DNA of 64,000 nt. Source: Chrysomallon squamiferum (lineage: Eukaryota; Mollusca; Gastropoda; Neomphalida; Peltospiridae). The position numbers and the translations under genes were made by a program. The DNA lies in contig CM022665.1 of NCBI GenBank assembly GCA_012295275.1, forward strand, positions 3,474,167 through 3,538,166, given 5' to 3'. Positions 26,485 through 55,479 of this stretch are shown here, piece by piece. The number at the start of each line of letters is the position of its first letter. Position 1 is the first letter of the stretch. Under the pieces are notes generated by a model. The model saw only the letters and a program-made list of their open reading frames with translations. It had not been told where the DNA came from and searched no databases.

Positions 26485-26765
26485 TTTTTTAAACTGAAAA
26501 ATATATATATATAAACATACTTTAGTTTTTTTCTTTTTCTAAATAATAATAAATCAACATATAACCTTTCAGAAGTCTTGATAATGCATTTTTACATTAC
26601 AAAAATCAAATACATATATATTTTTTAAACTGAAAAATATATATATATAAACATACTTTAGTTTTTTTCTTGTTCCAAATAATAATAAATTTAACACATA
26701 ACCTTTCAGAAGTCTTGATAATGCATTTTTACATTACAAAAATCAAATACATATATATTTTTAAA
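26485..26765. repeat. 136-bp tandem duplication
   Basis: Two nearly identical copies, starting at AAACTGAAAAATATAT at 26491 and again at 26627. Both contain CCTTTCAGAAGTCTTGATAA and differ by a few bases. Few differences imply a recent duplication. No gene is involved. Confidence 0.85.
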
Positions 26766-27521
26766 ACAGGAAACAGTGTGGACAGACACATACATATACT
26801 ATTACTACAGTTACATCAGCAAAGCTCTGTCATGAATCTAACACAAATAAAATGAACAGCACACGAACAGCCCAAGACAGGTATTCAGAAAGCACAAGTG
26901 TATAGACAGATAAATGAAAACATTAGCGTGTCTAGGACATGCAAGCATTTGATCTCACTGAATGCAAACCACAGGTATGCAAGAAATCCCAAAACTCAGG
27001 TATTAAACTACTTTAAGTGGGTCATCTTGACCTCGGAGTTCACCTCAGTATTTATGTAAAGTCTCTCTGCTCCACAAACAATGTTTATTTGGAAAAACTC
27101 AAAATACCAGGAACTAACTCTACTTATTGTGGTGCGTATTATTTTTTTGAGGGTTTTGTTTTCCTTCTTTGTGAGCAATTTAATATTTATATATGATACG
27201 GTTATGTTTTATTTTTATTTTTTTCCTAGAATACAAGTATTTATTAGCTTTATACAGTTTTACTTTTTAATGTGAAGAGGGTTCATTTAATTTTAATTAC
27301 TGCAGGGGATTGGGATTTTTTCTTTTTTTTTTCCCCTCCCACAATAAATTTAATTTCTAGACAAGAAGACATTGCTGTTTTCTAAAAACAAAATCAGACT
27401 GCTCTCATTTTTCAAAACCTGGCTTTGTGACATTTACTATTCAACACCTTCAGTTAAACAAAACAAAGTGTAATGTGACCCATGTTCTACTGTTACTAAA
27501 AGTTGGATGTGAATCTATTTC

Positions 27522-27552
<31 letters not shown>

Positions 27553-28639
27553 TTTAGATACAGTTTATATTGAAATTAGAAACTACTTTTTTGTTCTTTT
27601 TCCATTTAAAAAATGAAATACGATAATTTTAATAATATTCTTTCATAATCATATTATTTTTTTTTTTTAATTTAATTTTACATATACTTAATTGCTAAAA
27701 ATAACTTTAAAAAAATGTATTTAGTATGTGAAAATGATTTTTCTGATGCATCAATGTTTTGTCAAAAATAGTAAGTGTATGTGTGTATGCGTGTGTGTGT
27801 ACATGTGTGATCCACAAAAAATATATATATTTTAACTATTACTGTTGCATGTATGTTAATCTTATGAACTATACTTCAGTATATAATGAGGACCAATTGC
27901 TCAAGACAGAATGAAATAACTTGGGCAAAAATGAAATTCCAAAACTTAACTACTGTTACTTATTTTCATAGAATAACAAGACAACAAAAATAAAGATAAA
28001 TTAATAACAATAATAATGAAGAATTAATAACAATAAAAAATAGTAATAATAATGATAAATTAATAACAAATAATAATGACAAAATTAATAACAATAATAA
28101 CAATAGTAATAATAACAATGATAAAAAAAAGGATAAATAAATAATGTTGCAACAAGGTAAGCTAGTTTGGTAATAAATTTTAGATGTACAGGTTTATAAA
28201 ATACAAAATATTTTAAAATGAATGCTAACAATTTTATATCTAAAAAAAAACACACAAAAAAAACCTGTTAATTAGTTATCATATGTACACAAATATTCAC
28301 AAAACATAAAATAAAACAAGTGTGTATATAAATGTGCAACATGTCAGATTAAAGCAATTCAATACTGCATACATAAAAAGTGAAAAATAGTAAAAACAAA
28401 ATAATAATAATAATAAAATTAACAGGGCTGTAGAAAGTACAAAGTTCAAAGGTGTTTTTTTGTTTTTTTCTCTCCCTTTTCCCTATGACATAAAAAAGAA
28501 GTAAGTAAATATTGGATTAACACAAGATCTGCATGTGCACTGATTTTAGCAGCAGAAATGTGTTTAGTTAACACCTCTGTAATCTCTTGCTGTTGTAGAG
28601 AAAGCCCAACTTCCTGCAGTTATGTGATCAGTTGTCACT

Positions 28640-28700
28640 GCACGGCAGTGAAACCCATAAACCACACATCAGGGACAACCACATCTAAACAACAGCAACG
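28640..28700. promoter_or_regulatory. Paired RUNX motifs
   Basis: AACCACA at 28660-28666 and again at 28677-28683, same orientation, 17 bp start to start, in a non-repetitive segment about 2.7 kb upstream of the RUNX promoter. RUNX proteins bind TGTGGTT/AACCACA and often use paired sites. An auto-regulatory role is inference. Confidence 0.35.
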
Positions 28701-29879
28701 GCCAAATCTTTGTGGAGCACATTATTTTTATTTTCTCTTTGTTTAACCTCGGTTGCAGGTTAAATAATGTTTAGGTGTTAAAAGTTTCATTTTTCTAAAT
28801 GATGTTCTTTGATTTGTGTTTTATGAATGTTTATTAACCATTGTGAAAGATGAATTTTTAAATATTTAATGATGAATATAAAATTTTTAAATATATTTAT
28901 ACCTTATTTGTTCAGTCTGTAAAACTATTCTGTATGGGGGTTTTTTCCCCATAATTTCCTGACAACATTTACTTTCATGCCAAACAAGTTATTATTATTT
29001 TTGTTATTAATTTATATGAGTTTAATATGTTTTAATTTCATTACCCATTCTAAAAAAATAAAATTAAATATATAAATTTTGCATTAAATTCAGTTAATTA
29101 TAATGTATAATGTAAAAAGCAAATACTGCATTTAATTATTAATACTACTCTCAAAAATATGTTATTTTTCAAAAAACCCATGTTTACCCATTTTGTAAAA
29201 CATAACAAGATTAACACTTTCCTGTTTATGTTATCCTGGTATGAAAATTAACAGTAAAATCATAATGGATTTCTTTAATCCATTATCTATGAGGCCTTTC
29301 TTTTCTTTTTTTAAATATAAATCTGCACTGAAATTAATAAAATGCTTTAATATAACAGGTCACATGTGTATACACGCTCTTTGAAAATGCATTCAATAAT
29401 CCTTAAGGTAATAACTTCTGTCCTTCACGTCTTCTAAAAGAGATGTCAAAAATGTTTGTTGTGAAGTCTGACTCCATGATTATTAATTTAAAACCTTATT
29501 TTACCTTAAATTAAAAACAGCATGTTTAACTTAAATGTTTATACACGTTAAAGCCTGATTTACTATTACAGTTCTGATTTCTGAAGGTGAGTGTTTTAAT
29601 GTTTAGTACTGTTATTATTTTTATTCATTTATTAATTATTATTTATTTATTTATTTATGTTCTACATTATTAGAGTGACATTTATTAGTTTCTTCACCAT
29701 TTCGTTCTGCTGGAACTAAAAGACAAAGAAATAAATTTAAATTTGATAGATCACGTGCGAATGACACAAACCGATAAACAATCATTTAAGTGGGCTTCAG
29801 CATCTACAGTTCATAAATGTTTTTTTTTTAAATACAGGGAAATTATCAAAGTGTATGTCATAAGATAAGACTTATCGGT

Positions 29880-30060
29880 ATGTTATAAGCAACCCACGCA
29901 TATTATTGTGACAAGGTCAGTGAGGGGGTGTGGCCTGAGCAACAATCAGCTGACGACAACAGAACTGCACGAGACCGCTAACACAATTAGTTAAACTAAT
30001 GCTTTCAAATCAAAGTACCTTGTCTACTTTACTGCTACTTGTTTTCGTTCGAGGTCAAGA
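29880..30060. promoter_or_regulatory. Complex upstream block with nuclear-receptor and E-box motifs
   Basis: Repeat-free, less AT-rich sequence next to the NRF1/YY1 block. It contains ACAAGGTCA (orphan nuclear-receptor half-site), GGTGTGGCC (CACCC/KLF-like) and CAGCTG. It belongs to the bidirectional space between SUPT3H and RUNX and may regulate either gene. Confidence 0.3.
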
Positions 30061-30162
30061 TAATTTTATACATCCATGGATTACTGTACAACTATTATAA
30101 CAGTTCAGCAAATGTTGCAAACGGCATTATTTCAAGCTTGAACACAATCCAATACACATGTA

Positions 30163-30275
30163 CCGCCATTTCTTTTACCACTGCGCATGCTCAATAAACA
30201 AGAAATCACGTGGGCAGCGGTATGTCAGTTTATCTTGTAGCGGCAAAGATCAAAGGGCTAACAATAAAACCACAA
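30163..30275 (-). promoter_or_regulatory. NRF1/YY1/E-box promoter block, candidate SUPT3H promoter
   Basis: Seen in order: CCGCCATTT (30163-30171; AAATGGCGG on the - strand, YY1-like), TGCGCATGC (30182-30190, NRF1-like), CACGTG E-box (30207-30212), GATCAAAGG (30248-30256, TCF/LEF-type) and ACCACA (30269-30274, RUNX-type). YY1 just downstream of NRF1 on the - strand is typical of housekeeping promoters. This suggests a leftward start near 30.18 kb that could feed the SUPT3H exon at 25 kb. No experimental start is available. Confidence 0.4.
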
Positions 30276-31260
30276 ATATTTAACCTGTGACATAACACAG
30301 GTAGGAATTTGACGTATAAACAATTGTTTTTTCAGTAATAATGGATTAATACATTTTAGTATCAACTAAATGTCTAGGACTTTTATTTTACTACATTTTT
30401 TCTTCATTTTTGATTTTTATAATACAAATAATAGGTCAACCGTAACAAATACGCAATAGTTTATTGTATAATTGAAGGTTCTTCTTCTCTAAATTTCCAA
30501 ATAAAATTTCTAATTATATAAAATGCGAAACATAATTTATTAACTGTTAATTTGTTGCTCCGAAGATATATACTGTTGTAAATTTCTAGAAAGTAGTTTT
30601 GATTTCAGTCACATTTTATACAGATTGTTGTTGTTGTTATTATTAGTATTATTATTATTATTATTATTATGTGAGAAAATATATATTCCCAACATTCATT
30701 TTGAAAACTTTTAAAAACAGTATTCAACTTATATTTTTATAAATGAATAAATCAAGTAGAACATTTGAATTATTATATCTCTAATAAAACATAAAATACA
30801 GACTATATATCTAATTATGAATACATTCTTTTTAACTGATATCTTTTCATTATGTTTAATCAATAATAACTTTTTAATGGTATCATAAGTCTCATGATCA
30901 TATTCTTTTTCTTCGTAAAAAGAAAATAATAATAAAAAAAATTAAATTTTATTTTCAGATATTAATAATATTTACTGCTTTCTTTTTTAATTACAATATC
31001 TTTTTCTTTTTAATAGTTACTTCATTTTGCATGTATCTTTCTGTTTCTTAGCATTACCTTTCAAGCGTATCACAAACATATATCCGCAAGAAAAATAGTT
31101 CTTGACCTAACAATAATCAAACAAAAGAAAAAGCTAATAAAACCTATTACTAAGTATTTTTTAAAATTAAAATGGATATATATCAAAACCGTAAAAACTG
31201 AACTGGATTTTTGGTCAAAATGGAATATTTGTATTTGCCTTCATAACTTTTGTTTTCGAA

Positions 31261-46124
<14,864 letters not shown>

Positions 46125-46419
46125 ATTACAGACACGTTCTACAAAAATATATACAATTAGGGTACAAGTGCAATGTTCGGCTTCTGGATTTACTTGAAGA
46201 CATTTACAAACTGGACAAGAGGACTTCTCTTTTCTGATATACGTTTCTGTTTTTCTGAAAACTGTTGTAAGGAAGTAATAGAAGAAAGTCCTCAGAATAT
46301 TTATATGTTTGTTTTTCCAGACTATTTATCTTCATCATTTGTTCTCTCGAAGATAGCTACAGTGCTGCCAGAGAGAAGACTGCTCAATGACCAAAGACCA
46401 TACTTTTTAATTACAAAAC

Positions 46420-46476
<57 letters not shown>

Positions 46477-47800
46477 TGTATTTGTATTTGTATTATTTGT
46501 ATCTGAGTTTTATAAAAGATCATTTCGATTTTTTGTTTACAAATTTCAGTTTTAAAAGAATATAATTAATGACCATATCAAAATTCACGTCCTGATCCAT
46601 TTTTACCTTTGTGATGAGTTTATTATTGTATATATACACAATGTTTATTATTTTATTTTAAACAAATAAGATATAAAAAAAAAATCTTCAATATGTCATT
46701 GAAATTGTTACCAATATAAATAGGCGTACGGGATAAAGTGTGGTGGTGACAGGTAGATGAATTTAAATGTAAAAATTCATAACGATCCTTTTGCAAATCC
46801 ATACTGCTATTTGTGATAATGCAAATATTAATAAACACTGTTACGGAAATTCAAGCATTTTAGTTTAAAACCTTTAAATTAGGTCAGAAAGAAGTCATAC
46901 CACACGTCATCAATAACAACAACAACAACAAAAAAAAAAAAAATAAAATAATAATTGTTATAAATAAATAAATAAATAAATTAATTAATTAATAAAAATG
47001 AGAGCCCGTACGCCTATAAATATATTTTATTTCTGGATTATTTGTGGCTTTTCACAAATGAAAACTATTGTAACCTCTTGTGAGGTCAGTGTCAGATGTT
47101 TGATCACAGATGCTTTACTTATACACCATTTGTAATTAATCAATTTTATCCAGTTTTGTGATATTATGTTTATATTGTTCTTTAAATTAATAGCCAATCG
47201 AAACAGTGCTGCATTTACAACTATGTATTTAAATTCCACGATCAGTCTTTACATGTAAGTATGTGATGTTTTGCTTGTCAAAGTCACATATCTGCCTTTA
47301 ACTGTATTTTGTGCTATCTTATTGATGAAATCGTGGTTAATATTTTTTAAATATGTTGTGTTCATTGCGTTACAAGAGTACAAACAAGTTATATGTAATA
47401 CTGATAGACTTTTTGTAACAGATAAATATATTTTATTACATTTTTAGCTATTTTTTGTGTATTGTATTTTACGTTAGTATGTTATACTGGTTCGAAGGAT
47501 TAGGAAATATGTTGTTTTGGGGGTTGATATTTTTTAAATCTTTTTTCTAAATCTGAAACGAGGGCTAATCCATTATTTTAGAAACTAGCAGGCACTATAA
47601 TTGCAGTGGATATAATTTCATTATACCAGTAAAATCAGACAATACCACTGGTAGAGACAAAATTAAAAAAAAAAACGACAGGGAACATCTATGCCCCTGG
47701 ATTTGGGTATGCAGAATACAAGTCAGCCATTTTTGGTCAGTATTGCATTGAAAAGTTTATTTCTAGTGCCATTCATAATATATATAAAAATAAACCTATT
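46125..47800 (+). other. RUNX: RUNX 3' UTR (probable extent)
   Basis: Starts after the TGA. It carries an (ATT)n array at 46423-46476. AATAAA hexamers lie at 46830-46835 and 47789-47794; the one near 48170 is inside a T-rich run. The end is therefore uncertain and alternative polyadenylation is possible. There are no coding signals. Long AU-rich 3' UTRs are usual for RUNX genes. Confidence 0.55.
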
Positions 47801-49768
47801 TTTGTAGAATGTTGTGGTATGTTTATAAACTTTTTATAAACTGTAGTTTCGTACAAGAAGATCAGAGCCAAATTATTCTGCTATTTTATACGACATGCTT
47901 TTGGTGGGAAATTTTATAAAAGAAATGATTTAATTCGATATCGTGTGTGGTTTGCTTTGCTTGAGACGCCAGCATTTTGCTGGAGCAAGAGGAGACCTCC
48001 CAAAAAAAAAAAAAAAAACGCTAAGAGAACGAGACGATTTGCCACGGAAATTAATCTGTCAGGACTTGGGTTTTTTTCTCTCTATCATTCTCAGTTGGAA
48101 TCCGATTAATTCTGCCTGTGGTTATTTTGTAATTTTAAAAAAAAAAATTTTTTTTTTTTTTTTTTTTTAATAAATGTGGCATTTTTAAGAAAAACAAATA
48201 CAGAATATCAGAGTTGAAGTTATGCACAAATGAACAGAACAGCAATCCCTCTTTTTTTTTTTTTTTTTTTTTTTTTAATTTTTTAAATTTTGTAAGAGTA
48301 TCTTAAAATTTATCATGTGTCTATTTCGCTTATTTTTCGACGCTGTTTTATAGAGAACCGTTATTAAGTAGCCGCATGCTTTTATTTATAGTTTCTGTAT
48401 TTGTAAATCCCGAAACCGTAGACTCAGCTACTCAATTATTCAGTGTCACAATAGTTTACATTATTTATTGTGGCATATATATACCATCCATGAATGTAAA
48501 ATGAATACGACAGATGGTTTAGTTATGTATATAGACGCAGATAGACAGACAAACACACACACACATTTATGTAAAAGCGAAGGAGATTATTTACGAAGTA
48601 GTAATAGACACAAACAGTTTAATTTTCGTAGAAAGAAAAGGAAACTTTTTGTTTAGTATGCAGAACACAAAAATACATCTGCAGACGATTGTCACTGTTT
48701 AATGACCTCCCACTTCGACACACAACTGCCGTAACATTTAACGGTTTCTTCAAATTATCGTCTTTAAATATAGAACATCGTAACCCACTGGGAACCAAAA
48801 GTGACATCAGTTTTATGTCTTCTGTGGGCGTCTGTGTCCTTTTATTCAGCGACTAATGATTTTCGCTTTCAGATTTATCTGCTGAGATGGCAAATGATTT
48901 ATGGAACCAGATCCGATATCGTACTGGGTGTTACATTACAGTAATCATTATACCAACTGTCCTACACTTCTTCTGTCACCGTTTTTTGAATCTTTATCTG
49001 CAAATAACAGAATCTATATACGTCCACTAAACACACGCACACACACGCATACACACATATAAATATATATTCATGTACATATTATTCGCATGCATCCATA
49101 TTTGTACATATACACGCACAAAAATACACATGTATGTATGTATCTTCATCCAGGCGCGCATACATGCATACCATGTATATAAACATAAATATATACATAC
49201 ACATATTGTCGAAAAAGGTGAAGTACATGCACACATATACAGACATACTTTTTCTTTATGGAATGGACGCCATTTGTAACAAACATGATGAAGACTGATT
49301 AGAAATTAAATAAAACCCATTACTGTATAAACTGGTAATGTCAACAGAATTTTGCTTCAAAGTAAAAATCTGATTCAAATTCGTGGATGGTATTAAGTAG
49401 CGAACAAATCAGCGATTATTTTTATTTTTTTTTGGTTGTTTTCCATTGTTGTCTTCTTTTTTGCTCACTCGGTTATGAAATTATTTCTGGATTAACATAC
49501 GTTTTGATTTCATAGATGATGACATGACTGTTTGGCTGTATTATACAGCAGACGAACATTCATTTCTGAGTTTTTTGTCCAGCATGTCAGATTCTTCTTT
49601 ATTTTATTTATTTACTATTATTTTTTTTTTTTTTAATAGCTAACCCAACATCACAAAAAAAAAAAAAAAAAAAAAAAAACTTAATTTTCTAGGGAAAAAA
49701 ATTCAGGTTGACAATTTTTTATTAGAATTCAAAATATTAAGATTTTTTTTTTTTTTTACATTTAAAAT

Positions 49769-49799
<31 letters not shown>

Positions 49800-50522
49800 T
49801 TCTTTTAATTATTTTTAATTTTTTAATTTTAATATTATTATTATTTTTATTTTTAATTTTTTAATTTTAATATTATTATTATTTTTATTTTTAATTTTTT
49901 AATTTTAATATTATTATTATTTTTATTTTTAATTTTTGTGCTTTTATAAATAAAATCTATTGAAGTGTTTAGATACGGTCGGAAAATATGCAACAAAGTA
50001 CGTCTGATTCATATATATATATATATATTATTATTTTCTTTTGCGTGGTTTTCTTTTTGAGGGATAAATAATTTTTATAGCTGTAGCCTTGTGAGAAGGG
50101 TGTGCATCATTTTGTTCTGAATCTTCTGTACATACATTTCAATGTACAAAATATCTGTTTTCTATTTTCTGGGACTTGTACTTTTTATTTTTTTTTTTTT
50201 ATTTTTTATTTTTTATTTTTGTTATGGGAAGAGGGTCTGTTGCAACTGTCATGTTTTGAACATGGTGCCTCAGGGTAAGTTCCGTTAGTATGCATTCTGA
50301 CTTCGGTTTAGAAGACAGCCTTAAGCCAAAGATGCAGTTGAAAATGCTCATGGAATGAGTGATGTAAAGTCTATGCAGGATGGTATGTGATGAACATTAC
50401 GTTGTTGATTTCTACACAAGAGTACCTTTTACATTGTTACTGTCAGACGTCGCCAACGACATAATCCAGAGATGGAAGGAAATGTTTTATATTAAATACC
50501 GACGACGATGATCATGATCATT

Positions 50523-50524
50523 AA

Positions 50525-50585
<61 letters not shown>

Positions 50586-50589
50586 GTTA

Positions 50590-50627
<38 letters not shown>

Positions 50628-50679
50628 GGTATTATTGGTATTTTTATTATTGTTATTGTTATTATTATTATTGTTATTA

Positions 50680-50740
<61 letters not shown>

Positions 50741-50753
50741 TGTTATTATTATT
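50523..50753. repeat. Long (ATT)n microsatellite
   Basis: About 230 bp of ATT triplets with scattered GTT, GGT and ACT variants. It reads as poly-Ile, poly-Leu or poly-Asn depending on frame. It is among the longest triplet arrays in the window. Confidence 0.95.
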
Positions 50754-51302
50754 TAATCCATTCATGCATTTTTCATAAGTATTATCTGGAAAACCAGCCT
50801 TGTCCTAAAACAGAATCAAACCTTTATACTATAAAAAAAAAAAAAAAAAAAAATCTGTTTTCATTTTGTTTTTTTTTCCGTTTCTTAACAGCTGTTAAAA
50901 TTAACGAGTTTTAACAAGCCCACCTACAATTTTCCACGTTACCACGCATTTCCTGCCATCTCCGGCTAAAATGTCTATCTGTGCGACTGAAACGTATGTT
51001 GTTACTGATTGCATTTAAGATCATTAGTGGTAACTATGTGTTGTAAATGTCATGACAAGTATAATTATTTTGTAATTCAAGGAAAATTTTTTTTTTTTTT
51101 TTTTTTTTTTCTCGTATTCTTCTTCTTTTTGCTGCCTACATACAGCACATGTGGTCACGATCATTAATAGTGAATGTGAAATCTCTAACGATCTGAATTT
51201 TATATTTTTTATTTTTTTTACATATATCCTCATGTTCGGTTTCGATAATAACTCTGTTGTATTACGGCTACATTACAAATAGAATGGCTTATTATTATTA
51301 TA

Positions 51303-51359
<57 letters not shown>

Positions 51360-51437
51360 GCATATTAAATTCGCCTGAAAATTATAATTAATAAGTATTA
51401 GGTCCATAAAAAAGATGGGAAAATGCGTATTATTGTT

Positions 51438-51551
51438 ACGTATTAAATTCTACAAAAGTACGTCCACAATTACGTATTAAGTTCTACAAAAGTACGTCCA
51501 CAATTACGTATTAAGTTCTACAAAAGTACGTCCACAATTACGTATTAAGTT
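51438..51551. repeat. 34-bp tandem repeat with ACGTATTA
   Basis: Copies start at 51438, 51472 and 51506, with a partial copy at 51540. The unit contains ACGTATTAA, TTCTACAAAA and GTACGTCCAC. The ACGTATTA word recurs alone at 51562, 51649 and 52464, so the seed is dispersed beyond the array. Confidence 0.9.
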
Positions 51552-52163
51552 AGCAGAAAATACGTATTACTAGAGCATGCTAGCGAATCTTACGCAACAG
51601 TTCTCATATACAAATGTTATGACGTGTCCTACATGTATTTTAAAATATACGTATTAAAGTAGAAATACTGAAATAGTGAAATGAATTTGTGTTTAGGAAT
51701 GAATACCTTTAAAAGGCGATTTGATAGAAATTGTATATGTTTTACTTGAATATACTTATAGCTAACACATTTTTATACATACTATTGATATGATTCTCAT
51801 CCAAAACATAGAAATAATTTTTTTAAATATGAAAAGGACTTTTCTAAAAAAAACAAAAAAAACAACAAAAAAAAATCGCATTCCGTATGTTCAAATGTGC
51901 AAATACGTCAAATCAATGCAAATTTTTTATTATAATTTATTTTCATCATTTACTATTATTATATTATATGTAGGTATTATTTATAATTTAGTATAAACTT
52001 AGTATAGAATCCATTATAATGCTTACGTTTAGAAGAAAGAAGTACACTGTATGATTTAGAAAAATAAACTGCTAATATTATACATTTTTGTAAACTTAAA
52101 ACATTTATAAACAAAAAAAGAAAAAGAAAAAAGGTCTGTTGCGTCCATTTTAAATACTTATTA

Positions 52164-52216
<53 letters not shown>

Positions 52217-52919
52217 GATTGTAGTTTTGTACCTTTCTTTTTTATTTTTTTTATTTTTTATTTTTTAAAGGCTAATTTTATATTATTTTAATGGAACATG
52301 TTTAAAAATGTTTCAGAATATATTTTTGCGGTAATTTTAAATCTTCAGTTAATTAATCAGGATTTTTATTATATTGTCAAATGTGGTCAAGCTTACAGTG
52401 ATATCTTCGCCATTCGGAATACTCGGGACATCTGCGTTCGTTTCGGCGAAAATGGGTGGAAATACGTATTATTATAATATACTTTCCTGTTGATTTCTTT
52501 ATCACGATTCCAATAAATAATAATAATAATAATAATAATAATATCGTTTCCTAATCATAAAGAATATTCCGAATGGTCAAAAGAATCACTGTCGCCATTA
52601 TCACACATTTCGATGATGTCATCAGTTTATGACGGCATTTTGTACAGTAGCACCTATTCACTTGTTACATAGCACAGAGAATACAGTAGTTGTGTGCCGT
52701 ATTGGCCTCTACGTGTATTTTATTGAAAATATCGTGGCTAACTGATGCTTTATTTTACTGTTTTATCTTGTTGACGTTCAGTGTACATTGCTTTAAATTG
52801 TGGCTTCCAATAAATCACTTTAATTGTCTGAAAGCGTTTGATTATGTGTTTAGGTTCAAAAGGTCATCCACGAAAGTTCTAAATCGAGTTCGTGTTTGTG
52901 TGTCTGTGTGTGTGTGTGT

Positions 52920-52927
<8 letters not shown>

Positions 52928-53006
<79 letters not shown>
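52928..53006. repeat. (GA)n microsatellite
   Basis: About 38 GA dinucleotides following a (GT)n stretch. Confidence 0.95.
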
Positions 53007-53007
<1 letters not shown>

Positions 53008-53512
53008 TAAAACAAGTGGAATTTTCCTTCTAAAAGCTGCTCAATGTATGGCTCAACTAACATTGATTATATCATCATCTCTTCTTTAAAAAGTTATACT
53101 TGTCCAATTATTTAATTAATCAAATAAGAAAAACATATATTTCATCATACAACTAGAGAAGTAATCTTTTGTCGCGGATACTTTTTAAAATGTAATGAAA
53201 ATGACTAATTGTGAGTGCTGGAGGTTTATCTGCTGATTTATTTATTTATTTATTTACTTTTTGTAAAATATGGATCAGTAGACTTCACACTCTTTTTGAG
53301 AAAAGACATCACGAATATATAATATTTTAACAGAACTCAGAGACAGCTAAAAAAAAAAAAAAAAAAAAAAAAAAAATGTTCAGGCATTATAGTCCCTTCA
53401 CATTTGATCTACACTTCAGAATTACAAAAGTCCCACAAGAGATGGAAATCTAAATATTAAATACTCGAAATATAAAATTAAATCCATCCATAAACTTTCT
53501 AAAAAAAAAAAA

Positions 53513-53567
<55 letters not shown>

Positions 53568-53866
53568 CCAGCAAATTATACTATATTTTAATCGGCGAAC
53601 TAATCGGTACATTTTTTTTGCCAATATTTCTCTTCTGAAAATTTATGCACGAGCTAATAATAACCTGTACAACTTACCTAACATAATTAATTCATTATCA
53701 TTTTGTATGTCAGAATAAAACAAGTTATAAACCAACATTTCAAACAAACCATCGTCAATAAATCTTTTAAAAATTCCCCGTCTATTTATTTAAGCCTTCA
53801 CTCAGACGACTTCTATAATTTAAATCCCTGGAACAGAAAAGAAAAAGAAGAAGAAGAAGAAGAAGA

Positions 53867-53910
<44 letters not shown>

Positions 53911-54436
53911 CAACAACCCGACATTAATCCATTAAAGACGCACGATCCGTTTCCACATAATGTGCATCTTTTTGAGTGTAATTATACTGTAGGTGAGTAT
54001 CCTCACACAGAGCCGCATGTCAAGCCGACAGTCTGGTGCCCAACACATCTGCTGTTGTGTTACTAGTGCATTAGACTGCATATGTTTTTTTTTTGTGTTT
54101 TTTTTTAGAACAACAAATAATTGTTGTATCAGATTAAACAGGCACATATTCCGATCGGCATGGCCAGAGACAGGTACGGAGAAAAAAAAAAAAAAAAAAA
54201 AAAAAAAGCCTTTGTGGAGCCATGTTTGAAAATATGCACACATCAATTACTTGGAATGAAAAAGATTCTTTAATCGGAAAGGTTTCCATCATAATTACCA
54301 AGGTTGTGGCGCCCATCTGTCGAATGCGCGTGTTAAATTTACCGTATATATTAGCGATTGGAGCCGATAGAAAAAGAATATTAAAAAAAAAAAAAAAAAA
54401 AAAAAAGAACAAAATTATTTTATTATGATTATGTTG

Positions 54437-54480
<44 letters not shown>

Positions 54481-54941
54481 CATCATTGTTGTTTGGGAAA
54501 TGTCGGTTTACTTTAAGGATATGAGAAACTTTGATATATTGACAGTTTTTATTTTCACGAATGTTTGAAGTCCGCAACTCGAGCGGAGAAAAATTAACTC
54601 GTTTTCTTTTCTTTTTTTTTTTAACACCTTTTACGTGTACTAACCTTGCTGCGAGGTTGAACGGCACATTAATGCTGTCATGGTCCGTGGTGTGTTTGTT
54701 CGTGTTTAAATTATTACGAAACTGTTTTTGTCATCTTCGCTTGATCTTCAGTTCGTGGAGAGAAAAGAAATATGCGTACAGCGCTGACAGTTGGAGTTTT
54801 TCTTCAGCATCCTTTTATTAAGCAGTTTATATCTGTTAATTACCAGCCGATGTGTAATGAAAAAATTCGGAGAAAAGGTAATAAATAATGTTTTGAATAA
54901 AATAATTTATGGACAGTTGCACCCACACAAACACACAAAAC

Positions 54942-54961
54942 ACACACACACACACACACAC

Positions 54962-55008
<47 letters not shown>

Positions 55009-55420
55009 CGCAAATTCATACATACATATAAATGTATACAGATAAAAAGAGAAAAGGGTAGGCAAATACTTAGACATATACAGACACAGAGAGACAAACA
55101 GACAGACACATATATACATGCATACATGCATGCATACATACATACATACATACATACACATACATATACACATGTATACATACATACATAAATATAAACA
55201 TGTATACATACATACATACACACATACATGTATACATACATTCATACGTACGTACATACACATGCATACATACATACATACATGCATGCATACATACATA
55301 CATACGCACCTACATGTATACATACATTCATACATACGTACGTACGAACATAATACATACATACATATATACATACATACATACATGCTTACACACATAC
55401 ATACATACATACACAAGCTG
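54942..55420. repeat. (CA)n plus long CATA/ATAC array
   Basis: (CA)n at 54942-55006, then about 300 bp of CATA tetramers interspersed with CATG, GTAC and CGTA variants (55105-55415). Several long open frames cross it in five readings and encode only Tyr/Met/Cys/Val or His/Thr/Ile repeats, so none is a gene. Confidence 0.9.
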
Positions 55421-55479
55421 TCTGCCACTACTTATAACTATTTTTTTTTAATATTTACACTGAAAACCGAAAGTTACTT

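Larger units (their letters stand above)
25085..29870. other. SUPT3H 5' intron or intergenic DNA
   Basis: AT-rich with (GTAT)n at about 26158-26182, a 136-bp tandem duplication (26485-26765) and AAT/AAC-rich stretches at 27970-28140. Two RUNX motifs AACCACA stand 17 bp apart at 28660-28666 and 28677-28683. No coding exon recognised. Confidence 0.6.
47801..55479. other. Repeat-rich intergenic DNA downstream of RUNX
   Basis: (TTTA)n at 49770-49800, a 38-bp x3 tandem repeat at 49826-49937, (ATT)n at 50523-50753, 51300-51359 and 52156-52216, 34-bp repeats at 51438-51551, (GA)n at 52928-53006, (AAT)n at 53866-53907, (TTA)n at 54437-54481, (CA)n at 54942-55006 and a large CATA/ATAC array. No exon with paired splice signals was seen. 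Confidence 0.6.

Noticed and set aside
50487-50778. Open frames of poly-Asn, poly-Ile and poly-Leu
   Set aside because: Pure translation of an (ATT)n array; the same holds at 32690-32995, 36712-36984, 59528-59773 and 60237-60476.
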